Shown here in pieces: positions 14,492-22,821 of a stretch of 64,000 nucleotides of DNA. The stretch comes from Gehongia tenuis. Its GTDB lineage: Bacteria; Bacillota; Clostridia; Christensenellales; NSJ-53. The DNA is taken from positions 1 to 64,000 of the forward strand of contig NZ_JACRSR010000001.1 in the NCBI RefSeq assembly GCF_014384795.1, read 5' to 3'. Both the position numbers and the translations under genes were made by a program. Under the pieces are notes generated by a model. The model saw only the letters and a list, made by a program, of their open reading frames with translations. It did no database searches and had not been told where the DNA came from. Each line of letters begins with the position of its first letter. Positions within the stretch are counted from its first letter, which is position 1.

Positions 14492-15021
14492 AGCTGGTAA
14501 CTTACATATCCGGCGGCTTCGTGGCCTTCTTCATTGCCTTTGTGGTCATCTACGGCATGGTGAAGCGGGTTCCCATCTTCGACACCTTCATTGAGGGCGC
14601 CAAGGAAGGGCTGTCCACCGTGATCACCATTCTGCCCTATCTTGTAGCCATGCTGGTGGCGGTCGAGATGCTGAAAAGCTCCGGTGCGCTGGATGCGCTG
14701 GTGAGCCTTTTGGCTCCGCTGCTTTCCTTCGTGGGGATCCCCATGGATCTGGGGCCCCTTCTGCTCATGCGGCCCTTCTCCGGAAGCGGCGCCACGGCCA
14801 TTTTTACCCAGCTTGTAGAGGCGGTGGGCCCCGACTCCTACACTGGACGGCTGGCGTCCACGGTAATGGGCTCCTCCGAGACCATTCTTTACGCGGTGGG
14901 TCTCTACTTTGGTTACGTGGGTGTGAAGAAAACCCGCTACACCGTGCCCGTATCCATGCTCAGTGAATTCGTGGGGATCGTGTTTGCTGCATTTCTCTGC
15001 AAGACCATGTTTGGGCTATAA
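14488..15021 (+). CDS. spmB: Spore maturation protein B
   Basis: This 177-aa membrane protein is the partner of SpmA. It has the family motifs LPYLVAMLVAVEML, MRPFSGSGA and GSSETILYAVGLYFG, and 4-5 membrane segments. ATG 14488 overlaps the spmA stop. The two form an operon, here placed after abrB instead of after dacB as in B. subtilis. There is no obvious terminator after it, and the comB promoter lies immediately downstream. Confidence 0.94.
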   Translation: MKLVTYISGGFVAFFIAFVVIYGMVKRVPIFDTFIEGAKEGLSTVITILPYLVAMLVAVEMLKSSGALDALVSLLAPLLSFVGIPMDLGPLLLMRPFSGSGATAIFTQLVEAVGPDSYTGRLASTVMGSSETILYAVGLYFGYVGVKKTRYTVPVSMLSEFVGIVFAAFLCKTMFGL

Positions 15022-15026
15022 AAGCC

Positions 15027-15055
15027 TTGTTCTTGGTGCAAAGTTGTCGTATAAT
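15027..15055 (+). promoter_or_regulatory. Sigma-A promoter of comB
   Basis: TTGTTC (15027-15032), a 17-nt spacer and a perfect TATAAT (15050-15055) lie 38 bases before the comB ATG. Confidence 0.8.
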
Positions 15056-15093
15056 GGGACCTACGGCCAAGAAAATTGGGAGGCAGATAAGAG

Positions 15094-15816
15094 ATGAGAG
15101 TGGACGTTTTTTCAACCCATGCCAATTTGGTGGAGCGATGCGTTCGTGACCGTACGGCCATTGTGATTGATGTGCTTCGGGCCACCAGCTGTATGGTGAC
15201 GGCCCTCAGCAACGGCGCCAGGGAAGTGATTCCGGTGGAGGATGTGGAGGAGGCCCTCAAGATGGGAGGCCGGCTCGGCCGGGAGAATGTGCTGCTGGGC
15301 GGGGAGCGAAACGCTCTTTTGATCCCGGGTTTTGATCTTGGGAATTCACCCCTGGAATACAGCGGGGAGAAGGTTCGGGGCAAGGTTATCGTGGCGACCA
15401 CCACCAACGGCACCCGGGCCATTCGCCGGGCGAGAACCAGCGGAGCCAGAAGGATTCTGGTGGGAGCCTATCTGAACGCTCGTGCGGTGGCAGACAGGGT
15501 CCGGGATGAGGACGAGATCGCCATCGTGTGTTCCGGTACGGCGGAACGATTCTCACTGGACGATGTGATGGCCGCAGGCTCCATCATTGCGGAGCTTCGG
15601 GAGCTGGGCGTAAAGCTGGAACTGGACGATCTTGGCTATAACGCGCTGTTCCTTTACGATCAGTACAAGCGCCATCCCGAGGATCTGCTGCTGCATTGCG
15701 GCCACTATCGGCGGCTGGTGGAACTGGGTTTCGACGACCTTACCTACTGCTTCACCCAGAACAAGCTGGACGTGGTTCCCAGTTACGATGAGGACGGCGC
15801 CATTCGTGCGCATTGA
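15094..15816 (+). CDS. comB: 2-phosphosulfolactate phosphatase family protein (ComB)
   Basis: This 240-aa protein matches ComB throughout. It has AIVIDVLRATSCM near residue 24, LLGGERNA with PGFDLGNSP, the TTTNGTRAI loop and CSGT..FSLDD. Known members hydrolyse 2-phosphosulfolactate to sulfolactate, using Mg2+, in coenzyme M synthesis. In bacteria lacking CoM synthesis the family is widespread and its substrate is unclear. TGGGAGG precedes the ATG. The TGA stop lies inside the -35 element of the metG leader promoter. Confidence 0.9.
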   Translation: MRVDVFSTHANLVERCVRDRTAIVIDVLRATSCMVTALSNGAREVIPVEDVEEALKMGGRLGRENVLLGGERNALLIPGFDLGNSPLEYSGEKVRGKVIVATTTNGTRAIRRARTSGARRILVGAYLNARAVADRVRDEDEIAIVCSGTAERFSLDDVMAAGSIIAELRELGVKLELDDLGYNALFLYDQYKRHPEDLLLHCGHYRRLVELGFDDLTYCFTQNKLDVVPSYDEDGAIRAH

Positions 15817-15842
15817 CAAAGAGGGTATAGCCTCGATATAAT
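15813..15842 (+). promoter_or_regulatory. Sigma-A promoter of the metG T-box transcript
   Basis: A perfect TTGACA (15813-15818) contains the comB stop codon. An 18-nt spacer leads to a perfect TATAAT (15837-15842). Confidence 0.88.
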
Positions 15843-15848
15843 AGGATA

Positions 15849-16112
15849 AACTAGCAGCATATCTTAAAAAGGTGATGACGGGAAGAGTACTTTTGCCAAG
15901 GCGCCTTGAGCGAGCCGGGAGGGTGCAAGCCGGCGGCGGCCAGCAGGAGGAACATGGTCCCTGAACCGCGGGGCCGAAGCTTTTAGGCCCTGCCGGGAAC
16001 GCCCGTGACAGCGTGCGGCGATGATGGTCGCCCATAAGCCCGAATGCGGGAAAGCAGGGTGGTACCGCGAGTTGAACCTCGCCCCTACAGGGGGGTGGGG
16101 TTTTGTTTTTTT
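15849..16112 (+). promoter_or_regulatory. T-box riboswitch leader (tRNA-Met specific) upstream of metG
   Basis: The leader contains the near-invariant T-box sequence AGCAGGGTGGTACCGCG at 16053-16069. It has a Stem I region with an AGTA-type element (15890s) and a candidate ATG methionine specifier in GAACATGGTCCC near 15950. A G+C-rich terminator (about 16075-16104) is followed by a T-run to 16112. Uncharged tRNA-Met should pair with the specifier and with the T-box bulge and switch the leader to antitermination. The downstream gene is metG, which fits the specifier. Confidence 0.93.
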
Positions 16113-16133
16113 ACGAAGATAAGGAGGACAGGC

Positions 16134-18128
16134 ATGGAAAAGAACACTTTTTATGTAACGACCCCCATCTATTATCCGTCGAACAAGCTGCATATCGGCA
16201 ACGCCTACTGCACCACGGCGGCGGATGCCATTGCCCGTTTCAAGCGGCTGACCGGTTATGACGTGATGTTTTTGACCGGCACCGATGAGCACGGCCAGAA
16301 GATCGAACGAATTGCCCGGGAGAAGGGCATGGAGCCCATCGACTATGTGGACGGCATCGTGGCTTCCATCAAGGATCTTTGGAAGCTGATGGATATCTCC
16401 TACGACGATTTCATTCGCACGACGGAGCCCCGGCATATGCAGGCGGTTCAGAAGATCTTCAAGCGCCTGTATGATCAGGGCGATATCTACAAGAGCGAGT
16501 ACGAGGGCTGGTACTGCAGCCCCTGCGAATCCTTCTGGCTGGAGCGGCAGCTGGTGGACGGCAAATGCCCCGACTGCGGGCGGCCGGTGGAACGGGTGAA
16601 GGAGGAGTCCTATTTTCTCCGCCTGTCCAAGTATCAGGACCGCCTGATCGAATACATCAACACCCATCCCGATTTCATTCAGCCGGTTTCCCGCAGGAAC
16701 GAGATGCTGAACAATTTCCTGCTGCCCGGTCTGGAGGATCTGGCCGTGTCCCGCACCTCCTTCTCCTGGGGCATCCCGGTGGAGTTCGACCCGGGACACG
16801 TGGTGTACGTGTGGCTGGACGCCTTGACGAACTACATCACGGCCCTTGGCTATTTGGGCGAAGACGACAGCAAATTCAAAAAATACTGGCCGGCGGACGT
16901 ACATTTGGTGGGCAAGGAGATCGTTCGCTTTCACACCATCATCTGGCCTATCGTGCTCATGGCCTTGGGTCTGCCCCTCCCCAAGCAGGTGTACGGCCAC
17001 GGCTGGCTGATCCTGGACGGCGGGGAGAAAATGTCCAAATCCAAGGGCAACGTTATCGACCCGGTGGTGCTGGTGGAACGGTACGGCCTGGATGCTATCC
17101 GCTATTTCCTGCTCCGGGAGATGCCTCTTGGCAGCGATGGCGTTTTCACCAACGAGATTCTCATCAAGCGCATCAACACGGATTTGGCCAATGACCTTGG
17201 CAACCTGGTCAGCCGCACGGTGGCCATGATGGAGAAGTACTTTGATGGCAGCATCCCCTCCGTGGGTCCGGTCACCGAGTTGGACAAGGATCTGCAGCAC
17301 CTTTGCATGGGCACGCCCCAGAAGGTGGAGGAGCTTATGGACCAGTGGCAGCTCTCCGCCGCTTTGGGGGAGATCTGGAAGCTGGTGGCCCGGTGCAACA
17401 AGTACATCGATGAGACGGCGCCCTGGGCCCTGGCCAAGGACGAACAGCAAAGGGAGCGGCTGGCGACGGTGATGGTGCACCTGGTGGAATCCATCCGCAC
17501 CATCGGCATTCTGATCAGCCCGTTTATGACCAAGACCCCGGCCAAGATCTTTCAGCAGATCGGCATCGAGGAAGGCCACATGACCGCTTGGGATACGGTG
17601 CGCCAGTTCGGCGTGATTCCAGCGGGCACCAAGGTGAAGAAGGGCGAGGCCCTGTTCCCGCGGCTGGATATGGCGAAGGAACTGGAGGCCCTCGATGGGA
17701 TCACTCCGGGACAGGCCCACATCAAGGGTGCGTCCCAAAAGAAGAAGGAAGCGGCCAGGAAGCAGGAAGCCCAAAGGCCGGAGGAGCCGAAAAAGGACGG
17801 GAAGATCACCATCGACGACTTTGCCAAGGTGGAGATGAAGGTGGCGAATGTCCTCGCCTGCGAGGCGGTGGAAGGCTCGGAGAAGCTTTTGAAGTTCACC
17901 CTCAAAGTGGGGGAGGAGCAGCGCACCGTGGTCTCCGGCATCAAGAAGTGGTACCCTGAACCGGAGAAACTGGTGGGCAGACAGCTCATTCTGGTGGCCA
18001 ATCTGAAGCCCGCGAAGCTGAAGGGTATTCTGTCCGAAGGCATGCTCCTTTCGGCGGAGGACGCTTCGGGCAATGTGCGCCTTCTCACAGTGGAATCGCC
18101 GGTGGAAGACGGCGCAGGAGTGTCTTAG
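16134..18128 (+). CDS. metG: Methionyl-tRNA synthetase
   Basis: This 664-aa class I synthetase has HIGN at residues 20-23, a zinc knuckle CSPC...CPDC near residues 128-147, and KMSKSKGN near residue 298. A C-terminal EMAP/Arc1p-like tRNA-binding domain (about residues 560-664) is joined by a Lys/Glu-rich linker. It attaches methionine to tRNA-Met. AAGGAGG precedes ATG 16134. An in-frame extension from 16044 runs through the T-box terminator and is not real. Expression should follow the T-box leader. tatD starts two bases after its stop. Confidence 0.97.
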   Translation: MEKNTFYVTTPIYYPSNKLHIGNAYCTTAADAIARFKRLTGYDVMFLTGTDEHGQKIERIAREKGMEPIDYVDGIVASIKDLWKLMDISYDDFIRTTEPRHMQAVQKIFKRLYDQGDIYKSEYEGWYCSPCESFWLERQLVDGKCPDCGRPVERVKEESYFLRLSKYQDRLIEYINTHPDFIQPVSRRNEMLNNFLLPGLEDLAVSRTSFSWGIPVEFDPGHVVYVWLDALTNYITALGYLGEDDSKFKKYWPADVHLVGKEIVRFHTIIWPIVLMALGLPLPKQVYGHGWLILDGGEKMSKSKGNVIDPVVLVERYGLDAIRYFLLREMPLGSDGVFTNEILIKRINTDLANDLGNLVSRTVAMMEKYFDGSIPSVGPVTELDKDLQHLCMGTPQKVEELMDQWQLSAALGEIWKLVARCNKYIDETAPWALAKDEQQRERLATVMVHLVESIRTIGILISPFMTKTPAKIFQQIGIEEGHMTAWDTVRQFGVIPAGTKVKKGEALFPRLDMAKELEALDGITPGQAHIKGASQKKKEAARKQEAQRPEEPKKDGKITIDDFAKVEMKVANVLACEAVEGSEKLLKFTLKVGEEQRTVVSGIKKWYPEPEKLVGRQLILVANLKPAKLKGILSEGMLLSAEDASGNVRLLTVESPVEDGAGVS

Positions 18129-18129
18129 A

Positions 18130-18897
18130 ATGCTCTTTGATACCCACGCCCACATCTTTGACGAGCGTTTTGACGGGGACCGGGACGGGCTGATTGAAAG
18201 CTTTCGGGAAAAGGGCCTGGGACGGGTCATGGTTCCGGGAGCGGATATGCCTTCCAGCCTTGCCATGCCGGCCTTCGTGGAGCGCCATGAGATGCTCGTG
18301 GGCTCGGTGGGGGTGACGCCCCATGACGCCAAGGACATGGCGGACGGCGATGTGGAGCGGCTGAGGGAGCTGGCGGCCCATCCGAAGATTGTGGCGCTGG
18401 GGGAAATGGGTCTGGACTATCACTACGACTTCACACCCCGGGACGTCCAGAAGAAGCGTTTTTTGGAGCAGATGGACCTGGCGCAGGAGCTGCGGCTGCC
18501 GGTGATCCTGCACAACCGGGAGAGCACCGGCGATATGCTGGCCATTCTGAAAAGCTATGCCGGGCGGGTGAGGGGCGTGATGCACTGCTTTTCCGGCAGC
18601 TATGAGACGGCCAGGGATGTGCTGGACCTCGGGTACTACATCTCCTTTGCCGGGCCGCTCACCTTCAAGAACGCAAGAAAGGTGCGGGAGGTGGCAGCGA
18701 AGCTGCCCCGCGACCGGGTCACGGTGGAGACGGACAGCCCCTACCTGGCGCCGGAGCCAAAGCGTGGCGGACGGAATGAGCCCGCTTACGTGCGCCATGT
18801 GTGCGCGAAGCTGGCGGAGATCTGGGGCCTCCCCTATGAGGAAACGGAGCGCCTGACCTATGAGAACGGGCTGCGGCTGTTCAACCTTTCAGAATAA
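18130..18897 (+). CDS. tatD: TatD-family metal-dependent DNase
   Basis: This 255-aa TIM-barrel hydrolase has the DTHAH metal site (residues 4-8), GEMGLDYH, HNRES, MHCFSG and ETDSPYLAP, all of the TatD family. Members act as 3'-5' exonucleases or AP endonucleases in DNA or RNA surveillance. The ATG at 18130 has an AGGAG nine bases upstream inside metG, so it is co-transcribed with metG. It corresponds to B. subtilis yabD, which also follows metS. Confidence 0.95.
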   Translation: MLFDTHAHIFDERFDGDRDGLIESFREKGLGRVMVPGADMPSSLAMPAFVERHEMLVGSVGVTPHDAKDMADGDVERLRELAAHPKIVALGEMGLDYHYDFTPRDVQKKRFLEQMDLAQELRLPVILHNRESTGDMLAILKSYAGRVRGVMHCFSGSYETARDVLDLGYYISFAGPLTFKNARKVREVAAKLPRDRVTVETDSPYLAPEPKRGGRNEPAYVRHVCAKLAEIWGLPYEETERLTYENGLRLFNLSE

Positions 18898-18926
18898 AAA
18901 AGAAGGGCGTTTTGCCCTTCTTTTTA
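18896..18926 (+). terminator. Intrinsic terminator after tatD
   Basis: GAAGGGC (18902-18908) pairs with GCCCTTC (18914-18920), extended by A/T pairs and ending in a T-run. The stop codon's As form part of the stem base. Confidence 0.88.
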
Positions 18927-19006
18927 TGTTGTATAGAGCTTTTCATTTGTGTGACGGGCCTGTGACGGTTCTGTGAAGGCTGTCCGAGGCCTGCTGCAGC
19001 GGGAAA

Positions 19007-19050
19007 AAATAGGGGCCTGTCCCGGAAAATCCGGGACAGGCCTACTTTTT
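19007..19050. terminator. Bidirectional G+C-rich terminator between tatD and the PBP gene
   Basis: A perfect 13-bp stem (19014-19026 with 19030-19042) has A-runs on its left, giving TATTTTTT on the minus strand, and TACTTTTT on its right. It lies about 40 bases past the end of the minus-strand PBP gene and mainly serves it. Confidence 0.85.
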
Positions 19051-19082
19051 CGTTCCGGCACATATAGATAGATATATAGGGA

Positions 19083-21167
19083 TCAATGGGAGAACTTCAG
19101 AAGATCCCGGGTGATGACCATGCGCTCATTGTCTCCCTCGCCGGATTTGGTTTCGAGAGTGGTGCACACCAGCCGGTGGTTGTCCCCTTCCGTGGCGAAG
19201 GCAATGATCCAGTTGATCAGCTTTTCCCGCTGCATACCCAGCTGGGCCGTACCGGTCTTGGCGGCCACGCCCATGCCTTCCACATCCACCGACCGGCCGG
19301 TACCCTCGGTGACCACGGCCCGGAGGATGGGAACCAGGAGGCTCAGGTTTTCTGCACTGACCACGCCGCTTTTCCAGACGGAAGGCTCGAAGGTCTCCGT
19401 CATGGTGTAGTCGGCGATGCCCTCGCCGGCCTGGCCGTAGGACTGGACCACCCTGGGCCGGGGGATGTTGCCGTCGTTGCCGAGGGCCGCAAAGGTGGAG
19501 GCCATCTGAATGGGTGTGATCAGCATCTCGCCCTGGCCGTATCCGGCGTCAGCTAGGATGCGGGCGGAGGGGAAGCCGGCCTCGGGATCGGAGTGAAGCT
19601 GGCTTGTAGCGGTGCCAAGATCAAACTCGATGGCCTCGCCCAGCCCCAGCCGTGAAGCGTAACTGTTGAAGGCGTCCTCGCCGCACATCAGCGCCGCGTA
19701 AGCGAAGTAGATGTTGTCCGAATGGATGAGGGCGTTTCGGAGATTCACGTCGCCGCTGTAGGCCTTGTAGCGGTAGATGGGGGGCGGCCCCCATTCCACG
19801 CCGTTGAATACCGGAGTCCACTGGTTATTGACGATCTTCTGGGGGAACACAAAGGTGGGTGTGATCTTGCCCATTTCAAGAGCCAGGGAAGCGGTGAAAG
19901 GCTTGATGGTGGAACCGGGCGCATAAAGACCGCTGGTGCAGCGGTTGTACAGCGGCCGGCCGCCATTGGGGTCGTTGAGCTCATCCCAGGTCTCCTGATC
20001 CATGCTGCGGAACAGGTTGGGATCGTAGCCCGGATAGCTGGCCATGGCTTCCACAAAACCGGTCTTTGTGTCCATAACGATGACGGATCCCCGCATGCCG
20101 GTGCTGAGCTGGGCGGTGAGCAGCCGTTCGGCTTCCTGCTGGATCTTGATATCCAAAGACAGCCACAGGTCCTGGCCGTTTTCGGCGGGTTCCTCGTACA
20201 GGATCTCTTTTTTGCCGCCGCTTTCATATTCAATGTAGATCTGATAGCCGCGCTTGCCCCGAAGCACGGACTCGTAGGCCGCCTCCAGTCCGGATTTGCC
20301 CACGATGCTGGTATCGGTGTAGCCGTCGGCGGGATCCTTCTTTTCCAGCTCATCTGCGGTGATGACGCCGGTGTAGCCGATCAGATGGCAGGCCGATTTG
20401 CCGAAGGGATAATAGCGAATGAGGGAAAGGGAGCTTTCGTCCACTCCGGCTCCCGGAATCTGGGCCACGGCCGCCTTCGTCTCCTCGGCAAGGGCGCCGA
20501 TATCATAGATTTTGATGGCCACCAGCGTATCCTGACCGGTCTTACCCTCAAGTTTTTTTAAAATATCCTGGGCGGGCATTTCGATAAGGGGGGAAAGGGC
20601 CGCGGCAAACACCGCCGTATCCCCGATTTTGGAGGGGTTGGCATAGACGGTGGGCGCATAAATGTTTTGTGCGATGAGTTCGTTGTTTTTATCAAAGATC
20701 TCGCCCCGGCGGCCATAGACGGCCGTGGCCCGGACCTTCTCGTTCCAGTCCAGGTTGGGGAAGATGAGGGCGGGGGACCAGTCGATCTTCCAGCCCGTCC
20801 GCTCCTCCACCAGGGGGAGGGTGAAGGTGAGATCCATGGTCCCAAAGCGTTCGCCCTGGTACTGCACATTCACCGGCAGCGTCCGGTTGCCAAAGGCATC
20901 CTCGCTTACCTCGCCCGCCGCCAGGGTGAGCCCGGTCAGCCCAATGCCGTCATAGATATTGACATACTTGTCCACGAACTCCTCCCGGCTGATCTTTGCG
21001 GCAGCCGAGGCGGACAAAAGTTCATACATAGCCGTATAATCCCGAGCCTCCCACAGCCGAAGATAATTCTGGGCCGTGGAGGGCGTGGAATTGGAGCAGG
21101 CGTATAGAAGGGGGGTCAGCATGGCCATAATAAGGAACAAAGCCAGTACGCGTCGAGTTTTGGTCAT
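19083..21167 (-). CDS. Lipoprotein class B penicillin-binding protein (PBP3/MecA-like)
   Basis: This 694-aa D,D-transpeptidase has a lipobox LLYAC (C24) and an N-terminal NTF2-like MecA_N domain (about 30-150). A PBP dimerisation region with a variant of RRGEIFD follows. The transpeptidase domain has the motifs STIK (S419-K422), SDN (S483-N485) and KTGT (K637). It cross-links peptidoglycan outside the membrane. The start is ATG 21167 after AAGGAGCC. An upstream in-frame extension to 21254 passes through the promoter and is rejected. In Bacillus no PBP lies between yabD and yabE, so it is an insertion in the conserved order. The MecA_N layout is common in intrinsic PBPs and does not by itself imply beta-lactam resistance. 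Confidence 0.93.
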   Translation of the reverse strand: MTKTRRVLALFLIMAMLTPLLYACSNSTPSTAQNYLRLWEARDYTAMYELLSASAAAKISREEFVDKYVNIYDGIGLTGLTLAAGEVSEDAFGNRTLPVNVQYQGERFGTMDLTFTLPLVEERTGWKIDWSPALIFPNLDWNEKVRATAVYGRRGEIFDKNNELIAQNIYAPTVYANPSKIGDTAVFAAALSPLIEMPAQDILKKLEGKTGQDTLVAIKIYDIGALAEETKAAVAQIPGAGVDESSLSLIRYYPFGKSACHLIGYTGVITADELEKKDPADGYTDTSIVGKSGLEAAYESVLRGKRGYQIYIEYESGGKKEILYEEPAENGQDLWLSLDIKIQQEAERLLTAQLSTGMRGSVIVMDTKTGFVEAMASYPGYDPNLFRSMDQETWDELNDPNGGRPLYNRCTSGLYAPGSTIKPFTASLALEMGKITPTFVFPQKIVNNQWTPVFNGVEWGPPPIYRYKAYSGDVNLRNALIHSDNIYFAYAALMCGEDAFNSYASRLGLGEAIEFDLGTATSQLHSDPEAGFPSARILADAGYGQGEMLITPIQMASTFAALGNDGNIPRPRVVQSYGQAGEGIADYTMTETFEPSVWKSGVVSAENLSLLVPILRAVVTEGTGRSVDVEGMGVAAKTGTAQLGMQREKLINWIIAFATEGDNHRLVCTTLETKSGEGDNERMVITRDLLKFSH

Positions 21168-21179
21168 TGACAAGGCTCC

Positions 21180-21199
21180 TTGAGAATTATTTTTCTCAA
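21180..21199. promoter_or_regulatory. Inverted repeat at the PBP transcription start, possible operator
   Basis: TTGAGAA (21180-21186) and TTCTCAA (21193-21199) flank a 6-nt centre. The dyad abuts the -10 and covers the predicted transcription start of the PBP gene. It could be an operator or a short 5' hairpin. Confidence 0.4.
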
Positions 21200-21227
21200 T
21201 TATACATGCACTTTCGACAAAAGGCAA
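21199..21227 (-). promoter_or_regulatory. Sigma-A promoter of the lipoprotein PBP gene
   Basis: On the minus strand, TTGCCT (21222-21227), a 17-nt spacer and a perfect TATAAT (21199-21204) lie 32 bases before the ATG. Confidence 0.82.
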
Positions 21228-21270
21228 AACATTCCCCAAAAGTGCGAGAAACATATGTTCCCATTAGGTC

Positions 21271-21299
21271 TTGACAAATCTATTAAAAGTCATTACAAT
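21271..21299 (+). promoter_or_regulatory. Sigma-A promoter of the yabE-like gene
   Basis: A perfect TTGACA (21271-21276), a 17-nt spacer and TACAAT (21294-21299) lie 47 bases before the ATG and diverge from the PBP promoter. Confidence 0.88.
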
Positions 21300-21346
21300 A
21301 GTGTTACTTGCTGGCTTTGGCCGGCAGGGGACCAAAGGAGGCAAAC

Positions 21347-22705
21347 ATGAGAAAGAAAAAGCGAGAAGTGGATTTCAGCGTCAACCCCACTGCTCACTTG
21401 AAGGGGATTCTGTGGACCAGCGAAGGCAAGAACGGCACAGCGGGCGGGAAGAAGCCCAAGGCCGAGCATACCGACGGGGTCTTTAAGATTTCCGCCAGCC
21501 GCCCCACAAGGCGCCGCCCCGTGATCATCGCCCTTATTGTGGCACTCGTGTTCACGTCCGTGTATGGCATCTTCGGTTTTGCCATGCCGGAAAAATACGA
21601 TGTAACCGTCAAGGACGGAGAGCGGGCGCAGTTTGTGACCACCACCGAGAAGACGGTGATGGGGGTGCTGGAGGAACTGGATATCACTTTGGCGGTGGAG
21701 GATGAGGTCATCCCCTCCCGCATCGCCAGCGTAAACGACGGCATGACCGTTGAAGTGGTACGCGCAAAGGAAATCTATATCCACAAGGGCGATGAAGTGA
21801 TTCCCATCAAGAAAGCCAGCGGCACGGTTCGTGAGGCCCTGCGGGACGCCGGGTTTGCCGCGAGCAGTGACGATGAAATCTCGGCGGAGCTGGATACGCC
21901 CATTACCGATGGCCAGCATATCTATTTCACCGATGTGCGGGTCGAGGAAGAGGAGGCGCTGGAGACTCTGCCGTTTGAGACGGTGAAGGAGGAGGATTTC
22001 TCCCTTGCCGAAGGTACCGAAAAGGTGGCGGTGGCGGGCCAGGAGGGACAGCGCCGCACCGTGACCCGCATCGTCTACAAGAACGATGCGGAGGTCAGCC
22101 GGGAAATCGTGCTGGATGAGGTCACCCAGCAGCCGGTGAACGAGGTTGTGAAGGTGGGCACCTTCTCCGCTGACAGCGTATCGGCTCTGATGCTGAATAA
22201 GCTGGATGCGGCGCATGATGGCATCAGCGAAGCGCTGGCGGCAACGCCGACGCCCACGCCCAAGGCGACCCCGAAGAAGACGCAGCAGCCGGCCAGCACG
22301 CCGAAGGCGACGCCCAAGCCGGATAACAATGAGACGCAGGTAACCCCCGCGCCGACACCAGAGCCGACTCCGACGCCGGAGGACGAACCTGTATCGGGCG
22401 GCGATAGTCTCCCCGGCGGTCTCACGCAGGACCAGGTGGCACGGGTGGCCAACATGAAGGCCACGGCTTATACCCATACCGGCAATCAAACCGCGACGGG
22501 AACTTGGCCCAAGGTGGGCACCATCGCCGTGGATCCCCGGGTGATTCCTCTGGGAACCCGGGTGTATGTGGTGGGCTACGGCTATGCCGTGGCTGAGGAC
22601 ACCGGTGGTGCCATCAAGGGCAATATTATTGATCTGTTCATGGAGACGGAAAACCAGTGTATCAACTGGGGCCGGCGGAATGTGACGGTGTATATTCTTA
22701 AGTAA
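21347..22705 (+). CDS. yabE: YabE-like protein with DUF348, G5 and 3D domains
   Basis: This 452-aa protein has a cytoplasmic basic N-terminus and one membrane segment (about residues 51-73). It then has two DUF348 repeats (about 77-185), a G5 domain (about 205-280), a Pro/Thr/Lys linker, and a C-terminal 3D domain (about 370-452) with the aspartates of AVDPR, AEDTGG and GNIIDLF. 3D domains are the catalytic fold of MltA-like and resuscitation-factor-like wall hydrolases (Rpf/Sps/YabE). AAAGGAGG precedes ATG 21347. The place just before rsmA matches B. subtilis yabE, but rnmV, which normally lies between, is missing. Confidence 0.92.
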   Translation: MRKKKREVDFSVNPTAHLKGILWTSEGKNGTAGGKKPKAEHTDGVFKISASRPTRRRPVIIALIVALVFTSVYGIFGFAMPEKYDVTVKDGERAQFVTTTEKTVMGVLEELDITLAVEDEVIPSRIASVNDGMTVEVVRAKEIYIHKGDEVIPIKKASGTVREALRDAGFAASSDDEISAELDTPITDGQHIYFTDVRVEEEEALETLPFETVKEEDFSLAEGTEKVAVAGQEGQRRTVTRIVYKNDAEVSREIVLDEVTQQPVNEVVKVGTFSADSVSALMLNKLDAAHDGISEALAATPTPTPKATPKKTQQPASTPKATPKPDNNETQVTPAPTPEPTPTPEDEPVSGGDSLPGGLTQDQVARVANMKATAYTHTGNQTATGTWPKVGTIAVDPRVIPLGTRVYVVGYGYAVAEDTGGAIKGNIIDLFMETENQCINWGRRNVTVYILK

Positions 22706-22718
22706 TATCATGAAGCAT

Positions 22719-22752
22719 GAAAAAGCTGCCTGAAACCCGGGCAGCTTTTTTT
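22719..22752 (+). terminator. Intrinsic terminator after yabE
   Basis: AAAAGCTGCC (22721-22730) pairs with GGCAGCTTTT (22739-22748), with an 8-nt loop and a following T-run. Confidence 0.9.
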
Positions 22753-22821
22753 GGAAGCGGGCGGCTTTCGAACACGCGAATGCCGACAGACTGAGAGCGG
22801 ACAAATTGGAAGGAGAAACGG

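Noticed and set aside
15849..16112. S-box (SAM) riboswitch before metG
   Set aside because: The AGCAGGGTGGTACCGCG sequence identifies a T-box. No SAM-I core motifs were seen.
15864..18338. 824-codon minus-strand reading frame across the T-box and metG
   Set aside because: It runs through the T-box terminator and the whole of metG. Its translation is His/Arg/Pro-rich with no recognisable motif.
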